DNA of 64,000 nt from Polyangium sp. y55x31 (GTDB lineage Bacteria > Myxococcota_A > Polyangia > Polyangiales > Polyangiaceae). Position numbers and translations under genes: made by a program. Below, one piece after another: positions 7,625 to 16,939 of the stretch. The first letter of the stretch is position 1; each line of letters begins with the position of its first letter. The stretch is taken from assembly GCF_029946505.1 (NCBI RefSeq), contig NZ_JARZHG010000015.1, positions 1-64,000 of the forward strand. Direction: 5' to 3'. The notes under the pieces are model-generated. The model was not told the DNA's origin. It saw nothing but the letters and a program-made list of their open reading frames with translations, and did no database searches.

Positions 7625-9619
7625 CTACCAGCGGATGGGCCCCCGACGAAAGTGGACGTCCCCGGTCCGCGCAGCCCGCTCGGCGTGGAGCGTGGCGCGG
7701 GCGCGGTCGCCGGCGTGGTGGAAATGCTCGGCGAGGACGACGTCCCGCTCACCCTTTTGCTCGAGCCACGCCGCGGCGAGCGCGTGCCCGAGCGCGCGAT
7801 CGGCCTCGGTGAGCATGCCGTAGGCCGCCTCCCGGACGAGCGTGTGGCGGAAGGCGAGCTCCTGTTCGCCGGGAAAACGGCTGCCCGCGTGCGGCACGAC
7901 GAAGCCCCGATCGACGAGCACGCGGAGCCTTCCGCTCTCGGTCGTCGTGCGCGTGTGGCCGAGCAGCGCCGAAAGGCCGCCCGACCAGAAGACGTCGCCG
8001 AAGATGCTTGCCGCGCGCAAGGTGCGCCGCGCCTCGGCGTCGAGCGCGCCGATCTGCGTTTCGAGGAGCGAACGCGCCGAGGTCGGCAGCTCGTCGCCAC
8101 GGCCTTCGAGCTCGGCGCGCGCGAGCTCTTCGAGCACGAGCGGCAGGCCCGCGGCGCGCTCGACGAGGCGGTCCACGCGCGCGGCTTCGGCCCGATCGCC
8201 AAGCCAGACGCGCGCGAGCTCGACCGCGGCTTTGCGCGGCAGCGGCGCGAGGGGCATGACCTGCGTGAACGTGACGGCGGCCGTGTGGCCGAACTCGTCG
8301 AAGAGCTCGGGCCGCGCGAGGGCGAGCACGAAGAGCGGGCAATCGTGGAGCTCGCAGAGCGCGTCGCCGAGCGCGTCGACGGAGCGCGCGTCGCACCACT
8401 GGAGGTCGTCGACGACCACGATCGCCGGGCGGCCGGCGCGGGCCATGGAGAGCGCCTCGGCACAATCGACCGAGGCGTCGGCCGTCAAGCGACCCGCCTG
8501 CGTGATCGCCACGTTCGTGATCCCGCGACGGCGCACCCCGCGCACGAGCTCACGTCCGAGCCGCGATTTGCCGATGCCCGGCGGGCCCGTCACCAGCACC
8601 GCGCGCGGCGACACCTCTTCGAGGCATGCTTCGAGCGCGGAGAACAACACACCGAGCTCGCGCTCGCGGCCCACGAACGGCGCGTCGAGGAGCAAGGCCG
8701 ACGCCGCGCCGAACACCCGCGCCGCCGTGACGTCCCGCGTGCGCACCTCGCGCTCGGTGAGCACGGGCGGCGCGCCCGGAGGTCGCTCCGAGATGGCCTC
8801 CTCGACGTCGATCGCGGCGAGCGCGCGCAGCACGGCGGCCGCGCTCTGCGGCCTCGACGCCGGGTCTTCGTGGAGCAGGCGCGCGACCAGATCGTCGAGC
8901 GGAGGCGGCACGCCCGGCGCGATCGTGGAGAGGCGCGGCGCGGCCGTGTGCAGCACCGCGGAGAGGACCTCGCCCTCGCTCGCGCCCGAAAAAAGCCGGC
9001 GCCGCGCGATGCATTCGAAGAGCAGGCAGCCGAGCGCGAAGAGATCGGTCCGCGCGTCGATCTCGCCCGCGCCGCGCGCCTGCTCGGGGGCCATGTACCC
9101 GAGCGTGCCGACGACGAGCCCGTCACACGTCAAGGCGCGCGCGGGGCTCGACGCGCGGGCGATGCCGAAATCGAGCAAGCGCGCGTCGTCGGGCCCGCCC
9201 GAGACGAGCAGCACGTTCTCCGGCTTCACGTCGCGGTGCACGATCCCGAGCGCGTGCACGGCTTCGAGCGCCTCGGCGACGCGTGTGGCGATGGTGATCG
9301 ACTCGGAGATCGTGAGGGGCGCGGGCTCGGCCAGGCGCTCGGCGAGCGTGACGCCGTCGAGCCATTCCATCACGAGGAACGGCTCGCCTGCCTCGGTCGT
9401 GCCGTGGTCGAGGTACCGGACGATCGCCTGGTGGTCGAGGGTCGCGAGGATGCTCGTCTCGCGCGCGAAACGCGCTGCGTCATCGCTCGAAGCGCCGCGG
9501 AGGATCTTGACTGCGACGGCCTTGCCCGTGACACGATCGAGCGCGCGGAAGAGGCTCACCGGCGCGTCGTGGACGGCACCTAGAAGCTCGTATCTCGCGC
9601 GTATCTCTCGATCCGCCAT
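7625..9619 (-). CDS. Ser/Thr protein kinase fused to an AAA-type ATPase
   Basis: A 664-residue protein, taking ATG 9619 because the kinase fold (RYELLG) starts right after it. The kinase region spans about 9-270: Lys38 in AVAVKIL, HRD 128-130 (HRDVKPEN), DFG 150-152. The glycine-rich loop is degenerate: GAVHDAPVSLF replaces the usual GxGxxG. An ATPase module follows, with Walker A GPPGIGKS at 345-352. Related kinase-ATPases usually carry several hundred residues of TPR repeats after the ATPase; this one stops soon after it. Its stop codon is 11 bp upstream of the radical-SAM start, suggesting an operon in which the kinase might regulate the radical-SAM step, which is inference. An upstream start would add 36 residues. 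Confidence 0.88.
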   Translation of the reverse strand: MADREIRARYELLGAVHDAPVSLFRALDRVTGKAVAVKILRGASSDDAARFARETSILATLDHQAIVRYLDHGTTEAGEPFLVMEWLDGVTLAERLAEPAPLTISESITIATRVAEALEAVHALGIVHRDVKPENVLLVSGGPDDARLLDFGIARASSPARALTCDGLVVGTLGYMAPEQARGAGEIDARTDLFALGCLLFECIARRRLFSGASEGEVLSAVLHTAAPRLSTIAPGVPPPLDDLVARLLHEDPASRPQSAAAVLRALAAIDVEEAISERPPGAPPVLTEREVRTRDVTAARVFGAASALLLDAPFVGRERELGVLFSALEACLEEVSPRAVLVTGPPGIGKSRLGRELVRGVRRRGITNVAITQAGRLTADASVDCAEALSMARAGRPAIVVVDDLQWCDARSVDALGDALCELHDCPLFVLALARPELFDEFGHTAAVTFTQVMPLAPLPRKAAVELARVWLGDRAEAARVDRLVERAAGLPLVLEELARAELEGRGDELPTSARSLLETQIGALDAEARRTLRAASIFGDVFWSGGLSALLGHTRTTTESGRLRVLVDRGFVVPHAGSRFPGEQELAFRHTLVREAAYGMLTEADRALGHALAAAWLEQKGERDVVLAEHFHHAGDRARATLHAERAARTGDVHFRRGPIRW

Positions 9620-9802
9620 GGTGAGGGATGGGCCACCTCGCGCGCTCGGCCGCGCGCGGCCACGCTTCGAGGGTAAGGCCAATCGCCGGCGATCGTGGCA
9701 CTTTTTCCGGTCCGTCCCCGCGCCCACCGAGACGCGCCGCGGCGTGCGGGTCTGCCCGACAAAGCTTGTGTCGGTTCCCGTGGCCTACTAGAAACGACCC
9801 CC

Positions 9803-11188
9803 ATGATGCGAGGCGCCCTGAGTGACATCACCAAGGCCGTCGGTCGGACTCCCATCGTCAAGCTGAACAAGGTGACCGAGGGGATCGAGAGCGACATCTA
9901 CGTCAAGTGCGAGTACCTGAATCCCGGCGGGAGCCACAAGGACAGGGTCGCCATCAACATGATCCGGGACGCCGAGGCGGCCGGGCTCAAGCCGGGCGGA
10001 ACGATCGTCGAGGCGACGAGCGGCAACACCGGCGCGGCGCTCGCGATGAACGCGGCCGTCAAAGGCTACAAGTGCATCTTCGTCATGCCCGACAAGATGT
10101 CGCAGGAGAAGGTCGATACCCTGCGCGCGTTCGGGGCGAAGGTCGTCGTTTGTCCCACGGCCGTCGAGCCCGACGATCCGCGCAGCTACTACCAGGTCGC
10201 CAAGCGCATCGCGGAAGAGACGCCGAACTGCTTCTACGCGAACCAGTACCACAACCCCTCGAACCCGGGCGCGCACTACCTCTCGACGGGCCCCGAGATC
10301 TGGGAGCAGTGCGGTGACGAGCTCGACGTGTTCGTCGCGGGCATGGGCACGGGCGGCACGATCAGCGGCACGGGCAGGTACCTCCGCGAGAAGAAGCCCT
10401 CGATCAAGCTCGTCGGCGTCGATCCCGTGGGCTCGCTTTATTACGACTTCGTAAAGACGGGCCGCATCACGAAGCCCTTCAGCTACAAGGTCGAGGGCAT
10501 CGGCGAGGACTTCTTCCCGACCACGATGAACCTGCAGATCCTCGACGAGGTCATCCGCGTCGACGACAAGGAGTGCTTCCTCATGACGCGTGATCTCGTG
10601 CGTCTGGAAGGCCTGTTCGTCGGCGGATCCGGGGGCGCGGCCGTCGCGGGCGCGATCAAGTACGCGCGGCAGAGCGGCCGGAAGGAGAACATCCTGATCC
10701 TCCTGCCCGACGCGGCCTCGAAGTACCTCGGCAAGATCTTCAACGACAACTGGATGCGCTCGAACGGCTTCCTCGAAGAGGAGAAGAGCCTCGGCACGGT
10801 GCGTGATCTGCTCGCGGGCAAACCCCTCGGCGAGGTCGTCTCCGCGCGGCCGCAGGACCGGGTCGGCGAGGTCATCAGCACGCTGAAGACCCACGGCATC
10901 AGCCAGATCCCCATCGTCGACGACGGCAAGCTCTGCGGCCTCGTGCACGAGGTCGACCTGCTCCGCCACCTCGTCGGCGGCAAGGGCAGCCTCGACTCGC
11001 ACATCCAGGAGCTCATCGAGAGCGAGTACGCGACGGTCACCGTCGACACGAAGGTCGAGCTCTTGAAGGGCGTGCTGAACGACGCGCGCGTCGCCATCGT
11101 CACCGACGGCACGAAGGTCGTCGGCATCATCTCGAAGATCGATCTGATCGACTACCTGGCGAAGCGCGCGGCCGAGCCCGCGGTCTGA
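9803..11188 (+). CDS. cbs: Cystathionine beta-synthase
   Basis: A 461-residue PLP enzyme that condenses serine with homocysteine to cystathionine, the first step of transsulfuration. The fold-type II core carries the PLP lysine K46 in NPGGSHKDR and the phosphate-binding loop SGNTG at 73-77. The C-terminal 120 residues form two CBS domains (RPQDRVGEVISTL and the repeat ending IISKIDLIDYL), the regulatory unit that in some homologues senses S-adenosylmethionine. Two ATG codons stand side by side; 9803 is taken. O-acetylserine-type cysteine synthases share the core but usually lack the CBS pair. A 183-bp gap to the divergent kinase gene holds its promoter. Confidence 0.92.
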   Translation: MMRGALSDITKAVGRTPIVKLNKVTEGIESDIYVKCEYLNPGGSHKDRVAINMIRDAEAAGLKPGGTIVEATSGNTGAALAMNAAVKGYKCIFVMPDKMSQEKVDTLRAFGAKVVVCPTAVEPDDPRSYYQVAKRIAEETPNCFYANQYHNPSNPGAHYLSTGPEIWEQCGDELDVFVAGMGTGGTISGTGRYLREKKPSIKLVGVDPVGSLYYDFVKTGRITKPFSYKVEGIGEDFFPTTMNLQILDEVIRVDDKECFLMTRDLVRLEGLFVGGSGGAAVAGAIKYARQSGRKENILILLPDAASKYLGKIFNDNWMRSNGFLEEEKSLGTVRDLLAGKPLGEVVSARPQDRVGEVISTLKTHGISQIPIVDDGKLCGLVHEVDLLRHLVGGKGSLDSHIQELIESEYATVTVDTKVELLKGVLNDARVAIVTDGTKVVGIISKIDLIDYLAKRAAEPAV

Positions 11189-11205
11189 CGCCTCCCCCAC
11201 CCCTG

Positions 11206-11236
11206 CCCTCCCTCTCCACGCGGTGGAGAGGGAGGG
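11206..11236. terminator. Perfect hairpin between convergent genes
   Basis: A 14-bp perfect stem (CCCTCCCTCTCCAC / GTGGAGAGGGAGGG) with a 3-base loop lies 17 bp after the cbs stop and 15 bp before the stop of the converging GST gene. It can form on either strand. It lacks a strong T-run, so bidirectional termination is likely but not certain. Confidence 0.7.
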
Positions 11237-11251
11237 AGCCCCGAATTCCTT

Positions 11252-11959
11252 TTACTGGCCGCGTACCGTCGCGGCCGTTTGTCCGAAGAGAACCTTCTTC
11301 GCCTCGTCGTCCATCGTCGAGCTTTGGTTCTGCACGAGCTCGCGGCCGGCGGCGCGGCCGCGCTCGACGGCCGGGCGGGCCTCGATGGCCTCGAACCAGC
11401 GCTTCAAGTGCGGGAAATCGTCGAGGTTTTGCCCCTGCGCCTTCCAAGGCACGACCCACGGCCAGGCGGCCATGTCCGCGATCGAATAGTCGCCCGCGAG
11501 GTATTCACGGTCCGAGAGGCGTTTGTCCATGACGCCGTAGAGGCGGTTCACCTCCTTCGTGTATCGATCGATCGCGTATTCGATCTTCTCGGGCGCATAC
11601 ATGCGGAAATGGTGGGCCTGGCCGGCCATGGGCCCGAGCCCGCCCATTTGCCAGAAGAGCCATTGCAACGTCTCGGCCCGGCCGCGCGCGTCCTTCGGGA
11701 GGAAGCGGCCGGTCTTCTCGGCGAGGTAGACCAGAATGGCGCCCGATTCGAAGACGCTGATCGGCGCGCCGCCGCCCTCGGGGTCCTGGTCGACGATGGC
11801 CGGCATGCGGTTGTTCGGGCTGATCGCCAGGAACTCGGGCTTGAACTGTTCACCGCGCCCGATGTTCACCGGGATGATCCGGTACGGGAGCCCCACCTCT
11901 TCGAGCATGATGGTGATTTTGCGACCGTTCGGCGTGGGCCAGAAATGCAGATCGATCAT
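11252..11959 (-). CDS. Glutathione S-transferase-like protein (YghU/YfcG type)
   Basis: A 235-residue cytosolic GST-fold protein. The N-terminal thioredoxin-like domain runs about 1-85 (MIDLHFWPTPNGRKITIMLEE, with NNRMPAI around residue 50 and a following ESGAI at the glutathione-binding loop); the all-helical C-terminal domain carries the usual YSIADMAAWPWV motif. The TPNG sequence at the active-site turn is typical of the Nu-class disulfide-bond reductases YghU and YfcG, so thiol-disulfide exchange with glutathione is more likely than xenobiotic conjugation. It converges with cbs and follows a lipoprotein gene on the same strand after 83 bp. Confidence 0.85.
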   Translation of the reverse strand: MIDLHFWPTPNGRKITIMLEEVGLPYRIIPVNIGRGEQFKPEFLAISPNNRMPAIVDQDPEGGGAPISVFESGAILVYLAEKTGRFLPKDARGRAETLQWLFWQMGGLGPMAGQAHHFRMYAPEKIEYAIDRYTKEVNRLYGVMDKRLSDREYLAGDYSIADMAAWPWVVPWKAQGQNLDDFPHLKRWFEAIEARPAVERGRAAGRELVQNQSSTMDDEAKKVLFGQTAATVRGQ

Positions 11960-12042
11960 CGTCCCTCCTCGGGCGCCGCGGGCCGGCGCGCCGACATCTT
12001 ACCCCCGCCCAGGGACGATGCACGGAGCGGGGTGTCTTCCCT

Positions 12043-12903
12043 TCAAAACTCGCCCATGAAGCCGAGCGCCGGATACACGATGAAGCTATTGTGGTCGAGC
12101 TCGCGCACGGTTTTGTCGAGCACCTTCAGGGTGCCGTTCGAGATGAGCTGCACCAGGGTGAGCTCGAAACCGAAAAAGACGTGCTTGTATCCGACGGCCA
12201 CGCCGCCCTGTGCGCCCACGTAAAACGCATTTCCGCCGAACGACGCGATCTCGGTGCGGCCCGGGATCGCCTTCGAGACGATCTCCGGGATCGCGAGCCT
12301 CAGCGAGGTGCCGAAATGCGTGTACATGAACCGCGGCCCGCCCCAGAGCCGATACCAGTTGCCATGTTTGCCGAACGCGATCGGGACGTCGATCTGCCAG
12401 CGCGAAAAATCCTCGAGCTCGATGACCTGCAGCGTATCGCCGAGCGGCAAGGGCAAGACGTAATAGCCGAGCCCGAGCCCGACCGTGGCGTCGACGCCAT
12501 GCCGGTCCTTGTTCAAGAATTGATAACGGCCCCCCAGGCGAATGGAGCTCGTGGCGAAACGGAGCGAAATTTCGAGGTTGTCGACGGCCGTGTAGCCGAC
12601 GCCGACGTGCGGCGTCACCGAAGGCGGATTCAGGAAGAGGCCGCCGGCCGCGTCGTAGATCTGATCGACCTCCGCCTGCGTGAGCTCCCGATCGTCGACG
12701 GCGTCGACGAGCACCGTGGCGACGTCGACGAGGTCCGAAATGGGCCCCGTCGGCACGGAGACGTCCATCCCGATCTCGGCCTGGACGTGGCCTTTCGGCG
12801 CCACGTGCGCAGGCTGCATGCTGGAGAGCGCCGGCGCGCAGCCGGCAGCGATAAACGAGGCGAGGAGCGCAAATAGCGAAGAGGTCGAGCGAAGGGCAAG
12901 CAC
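12043..12903 (-). CDS. Predicted outer-membrane lipoprotein of beta-barrel type, function unknown
   Basis: A 286-residue protein starting at GTG 12903. Its N-terminus is a lipoprotein signal with the lipobox IAAGC (Cys22), and much of the rest is alternating hydrophobic/aromatic strand-like sequence (GLGLGYYVLPLPLG, SLRFATSSIRLGGRYQF), so it is likely to be an outer-membrane beta-barrel or a porin-like protein. The C-terminus ends in Phe, as many barrels do. No family is recognised. It starts 30 bp after the Roadblock-like gene, so the two are probably co-transcribed. Confidence 0.7.
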   Translation of the reverse strand: MLALRSTSSLFALLASFIAAGCAPALSSMQPAHVAPKGHVQAEIGMDVSVPTGPISDLVDVATVLVDAVDDRELTQAEVDQIYDAAGGLFLNPPSVTPHVGVGYTAVDNLEISLRFATSSIRLGGRYQFLNKDRHGVDATVGLGLGYYVLPLPLGDTLQVIELEDFSRWQIDVPIAFGKHGNWYRLWGGPRFMYTHFGTSLRLAIPEIVSKAIPGRTEIASFGGNAFYVGAQGGVAVGYKHVFFGFELTLVQLISNGTLKVLDKTVRELDHNSFIVYPALGFMGEF

Positions 12904-12933
12904 GACCCCGAACGTATCAGGAAGGGAGCGAGC

Positions 12934-13323
12934 TCAGGAAGTCGCGACGACCGGCATGCTCGCCCCGAAGAGCGGCGCGAAGATACGCGAGAGCGCCGCG
13001 CTCGCGTCCTCGATCGAAGGAGGAACCTTGCCCACGGCCGAGAGCCGAAGGACGCGGCCATGGACCGGGACGTCGAACGAGATCATCCCCTCGCCCCGCG
13101 TGATCTCCGCGATGACGTCATCGAAATGAGGCTCCCCCGTGACGATGCCGAGCGCCGCGAGCCACTCGTGGTCGTAGCCGGCCCCAGCCCCGGCCACGAG
13201 CAGACCCTCGTCGCTCGCGAGCGCCATGGCCTTGATCCGGCTCCGCTCGAGCACGGCTTCGAGATAGAGGCTGGCCGCCTCCTGGACCAGCTCGCTCCGT
13301 TTCCTGCGTCGTTCGTTCGTCAT
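12934..13323 (-). CDS. Roadblock/LC7-like domain protein
   Basis: A 129-residue protein. Start ATG 13323 is preceded by GGAGG 9 bases upstream, a strong ribosome-binding site. The sequence VLERSRIKAMALASDEGLLVAG followed by a strand-rich C-terminal half and a final helix fits the Roadblock/LC7 (MglB-like) fold, which usually acts as a regulator of Ras-like GTPases or as a scaffold. No GTPase gene is adjacent. It is the first gene of a small minus-strand group with the outer-membrane lipoprotein. The family call is from pattern only. Confidence 0.6.
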   Translation of the reverse strand: MTNERRRKRSELVQEAASLYLEAVLERSRIKAMALASDEGLLVAGAGAGYDHEWLAALGIVTGEPHFDDVIAEITRGEGMISFDVPVHGRVLRLSAVGKVPPSIEDASAALSRIFAPLFGASMPVVATS

Positions 13324-13699
13324 GTAGGAGAACCTCCGGTCGCGTGGGACACGAGCGTACCTTGGAGGTGTACCCCGAGGCCAAGAATGGAGCGATCGAT
13401 CCCGCGGGGAGCGAGTCCGATGGAGTCGTACGAAAAACCGGAGGGGCCGCCTCGCGCGGGCGATGGCAAGCAGAGTGACCAGGTGCGAAAGAATTGCCGA
13501 CGTTTCGTAAGCAGAGCAGGCGCGGACGGTCGAACGATCCGCATGTAGAAGGCTGGTAAGCCGCAAAGAGGAGGAATACGATGCTCGGGATGTCCTTCCC
13601 CGTCCCTGCCGCGCGCGCGCCGAGGCCTGCTTGCCACGCGCACGCGTACGGGAACGAAGTTGCCCGGCCCGCCGCTCGGTGTGGTGCGCGTCGCTGACT
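13324..13699. other. Divergent intergenic region, 376 bp
   Basis: The gap separates the Roadblock-like gene (minus) from the kinase gene (plus) and presumably holds both promoters. The only clear signal is the minus-strand Shine-Dalgarno sequence GGAGG next to ATG 13323. No inverted repeat, RNA gene or small gene is recognised. Confidence 0.5.
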
Positions 13700-16600
13700 A
13701 TGCTGCCGGAGAAGATCCCCGAGCTCATCGCCTCGCGATATCGCGTCGTTCACCCCATTGGCGAGGGGAACATGGGGACGGTGTACCTCGTCGAGCACGT
13801 GTACACCGGCGAAGAGCTGGCGATGAAGGTGCTGCAAGCCCACGTCGGCACCAATGCGAAGCTCGTCAAGCGCTTCAAGCGCGAAGCCTGGCTGCCCGCG
13901 CGGATCCGCAGCGATCACGTGGTGCGCGTGATCGACGCCGACGTCGCTCCCGAGCTCGGCAACGCGCCGTTCCTCGTGATGGAGCTCCTGCGCGGCTCGG
14001 ATCTCGAAGCGTACGTGCAGCGCATGCAAAAGGTGCCCGCCTCCGAGGTCGTGGGCATCTACTGGCAGGTCGCGGACGCGCTGAGCAAGGCGCACGCGCT
14101 CGGGATCGTCCATCGCGATCTCAAGCCCGAGAACATCTTCCTGCACGAGCACTACGACGGCCGCGTGATCGTGAAGGTGCTCGATTTCGGCATCTCGAAG
14201 ATGGCCGGCGACGACGGCAACATCGAGGAGGCGCGCCTGACCCGCACGGGCGCGGTGCTCGGGACGCCGCTCTACATGCCGCCCGAGCAAGCCACCGGCG
14301 ACACGCCGCGCGTCGGGCCGCCCGCGGACATGTGGGCGCTCGGGCTCATCGCCTTCCGGCTGCTCACGGGCCTGGTCTACTGGAAGGCCCACACGATGGC
14401 GGAGCTGCTCGTCGAGATCCTGACGAAGCCCATGGAGGCGCCGTCGCTCCGCGATCCGAGCCTGCCGCAGGCGTTCGACGCGTGGTTTTTGCGCTCGTGT
14501 GATCGCGATCCGAAGAAGCGGTTCGCGACGGTGTGGGATCAGGTCAAGGCGCTGGCGGAGAGCCTCGGGATCGGGCCGCCGGAGAAGGCGGGCGACGCGC
14601 ACCGGACGATGCTCACGGGCCAGACGCCGCAAGCCCCCGAGACGATCGAGCACGCGGAGACGCTCCGCCCGCAGAACCTGCCGAACACGCCGAGCAACCC
14701 GCCGCCGCCGGCGACGATGCCCTCGGGCGCGCTGCCGCGATCGGAGCGAGAGCGCACGCACACGCGGCCCTCGTCGCGCTCGCGGCACAACATGAAGAAG
14801 GCGGCCGAGGCCGAGGCGAAGGCCGAAGCCGAGGCGAAGGCGCAGCCCGGGATCGTGACGCCGATGCCCGCGCCGAAGGGCTCGGAGCCGATGCAGGTGG
14901 GCATCGGGACGGTGCTGCGCGCCGGCAGCGACACGCTGATCCCCGAGGGCGAGCGCCGGCAGCTCACGATCGTCTCGTACGAGCTTTTGCCGTCGACGGA
15001 AAACGCCTCGAAGCTCGATCCGCAGAAGCTGCGCGAGTCGATGAAGGAGTACGAGGACGCGTTCGCGCAGGTGATGAAGGGCTACAAGGGCCAGACCGCG
15101 CAGCCGCTCGGCGACGGACAGATCGCGTACTTCGGTTACCCGATCGCGCGCGAGGACGACGCGCGGCGCGCCGTGAGCGCGGCCCTCGAGCTCGTGGAGT
15201 CGGCGCAGAAGCTGAACAGCCGCCACGACAAACCGCTGCTCGACGTGCGGGTCGGCGTGCACACGGGCCTCGTGCTGACGTGGGAGATCATCGACGAGGC
15301 GGGGAGCAAGCCCGCCGCGATCGCAGGCGCGACGCCGACGATGGCCTGGCGCCTGGCCAACCTGGCGCGACGCAACACGGTGCTCATCAGCGGCACGACG
15401 TTCCGGCTCGTGCGCAACTACTACCAGTGCCAGGGCCTCGGCCTGCGCACGCTGAAGGGCTACCCGCAGCCGGTCGAGACGTACCAGGTGAGCGACGAGA
15501 GCGGCGCGAAGAGCCGCATCGAGGGCATGACCACGGGCAGGCTCACGCCCATGGTCGGCCGCGATCTGGAGCTCGGCCTGATGCTCGATCGCTGGGCCCG
15601 CGTGGAAGAGGGCTCGGGGCAGCTCCTTCTGATCTCGGGTGAAGCGGGCATCGGCAAGTCGCGCCTGACGCGCGTGTTCCGCGACAGACTCGAGACCTCG
15701 CCGCACACGTGGCTCGAGACGCGTTGCCTGCAAGATCAGCGCGACCGTCCGCTCTTCCCGATCGCAGGGCTCGTGAACCAGCTCTTCGTGCTGGTCCCGC
15801 GCGACAGCCCCGAGGAGAAGATCAGCAAGCTCGAGCGCGCGCTCACGCACTACGGCTATCAACTGCCCGAGGTGATGCCGATCTTCGGCGCGCTGCTCGG
15901 CCTGCCGGTCTGGCATCGTTATCCGCCGATCGCGATGGCCACCGACGACCAGCGCGCGAAGCTGCAAGAGGTGCTCTTCACGGCGATCGAGACGCTCGCG
16001 CGGAAGAGGCCGGTCGTGATCATGTTCGCGGATCTGCACTGGGCCGATCCCGCGACGCTCGCGATCCTCGGCGACATCGTGCACGACCTGCCGACGGTGA
16101 GCACGTTGCTGCTCGGCACGGCGCGCCCCGGGTTCGTCCCGCCGTGGCCCGCGCGTTCGCACGTCAGCACCGTGACGCTGAGCCGCCTCACGCCGAAGCG
16201 CGTGAAGATGATGGTCGAGGAGATCACGAAGGGGAAAGAGCTGCCCCAGGAGGTCTTCGACCAGCTCGTGGAGAAGACGGACGGCGTGCCGCTCTTCGTC
16301 GAGGAAGTGACGAAGATGCTGCTCGAGTCGGGGCTGCTCGAAGAGCGCGGCGGTCGCTACGTGCTCACGGGCCCGCTGCCCGCGTTCGCGATCCCCGCGA
16401 CCCTGCGCGACTCGCTCATGGCGCGGCTCGACCGGCTCGGCTCGGCCAAACGCGTGGCGCAGCTCGGCGCGATCCTCGGGCGCGAGTTCACCTACGACCT
16501 CATCGAAGCCGTCTCGCCGATCGATCCGGCGGCGCTGCAGCGCGAGCTCGATCGCCTCGTCGAGGCGGACGTGCTCTACCAGCGCGGCCGCATCCCGCGC

Positions 16601-16933
16601 GCGACGTACACGTTCAAGTACGTGCTCGTGCAGGACACGGCGTACGAGTCGCTGCTCCACAACACGCGTCAGGCCTACCACCGCAAGATCGCGCAGGTGC
16701 TCCTGCAGCGCTCGATGGCGGCCTCGCAGCTCGGCGACGCGAAGCAAAGCCGCGAGGCCGGCGCGAGCGGGAACGCGTCCGCACAAGTGCGGAGCGGCGA
16801 GAAACAATCGCCCTCGGACGAACCCCATCGGCCGCCTCAGAAAGACGTGAAGGAAGTGCTACGCGGGCTCATGAAGGACAAACCCGACGACCCGCTCGGC
16901 GACGTCAAGGACCTGAAGAAGCGGCCCTTTTAG
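13700..16933 (+). CDS. Ser/Thr protein kinase with cyclase-like and AAA ATPase domains
   Basis: A 1077-residue signalling protein. The kinase is complete: G21-E-G-N-M-G26, K43, HRD 138-140, DFG 162-164. Residues about 410-560 form a class III nucleotide-cyclase-like domain (RRQLTIVSYELLP, GDGQIAYFGYPIAREDDA), in which the first metal-binding Asp is Glu428. Then comes an ATPase with Walker A GEAGIGKS near 644-651. The protein ends without TPR repeats after a charged tail. Start ATG 13700 is chosen because the kinase begins immediately; an upstream start would add 23 residues of unrelated sequence. The next gene begins 6 bp downstream. The substrate of the kinase is unknown. Confidence 0.9.
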   Translation: MLPEKIPELIASRYRVVHPIGEGNMGTVYLVEHVYTGEELAMKVLQAHVGTNAKLVKRFKREAWLPARIRSDHVVRVIDADVAPELGNAPFLVMELLRGSDLEAYVQRMQKVPASEVVGIYWQVADALSKAHALGIVHRDLKPENIFLHEHYDGRVIVKVLDFGISKMAGDDGNIEEARLTRTGAVLGTPLYMPPEQATGDTPRVGPPADMWALGLIAFRLLTGLVYWKAHTMAELLVEILTKPMEAPSLRDPSLPQAFDAWFLRSCDRDPKKRFATVWDQVKALAESLGIGPPEKAGDAHRTMLTGQTPQAPETIEHAETLRPQNLPNTPSNPPPPATMPSGALPRSERERTHTRPSSRSRHNMKKAAEAEAKAEAEAKAQPGIVTPMPAPKGSEPMQVGIGTVLRAGSDTLIPEGERRQLTIVSYELLPSTENASKLDPQKLRESMKEYEDAFAQVMKGYKGQTAQPLGDGQIAYFGYPIAREDDARRAVSAALELVESAQKLNSRHDKPLLDVRVGVHTGLVLTWEIIDEAGSKPAAIAGATPTMAWRLANLARRNTVLISGTTFRLVRNYYQCQGLGLRTLKGYPQPVETYQVSDESGAKSRIEGMTTGRLTPMVGRDLELGLMLDRWARVEEGSGQLLLISGEAGIGKSRLTRVFRDRLETSPHTWLETRCLQDQRDRPLFPIAGLVNQLFVLVPRDSPEEKISKLERALTHYGYQLPEVMPIFGALLGLPVWHRYPPIAMATDDQRAKLQEVLFTAIETLARKRPVVIMFADLHWADPATLAILGDIVHDLPTVSTLLLGTARPGFVPPWPARSHVSTVTLSRLTPKRVKMMVEEITKGKELPQEVFDQLVEKTDGVPLFVEEVTKMLLESGLLEERGGRYVLTGPLPAFAIPATLRDSLMARLDRLGSAKRVAQLGAILGREFTYDLIEAVSPIDPAALQRELDRLVEADVLYQRGRIPRATYTFKYVLVQDTAYESLLHNTRQAYHRKIAQVLLQRSMAASQLGDAKQSREAGASGNASAQVRSGEKQSPSDEPHRPPQKDVKEVLRGLMKDKPDDPLGDVKDLKKRPF

Positions 16934-16939
16934 CGAGAC

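Noticed and set aside
9695-9725. Possible sigma-54 promoter TGGCACTTTTTCCGGT before cbs
   Set aside because: The -24 half fits, but the -12 half lacks GC at the required distance.
13118-16828. Long minus-strand frame opposite the kinase-cyclase-ATPase gene
   Set aside because: Composition is Arg/His-rich and repeated without motif; the sense-strand gene has complete kinase motifs.
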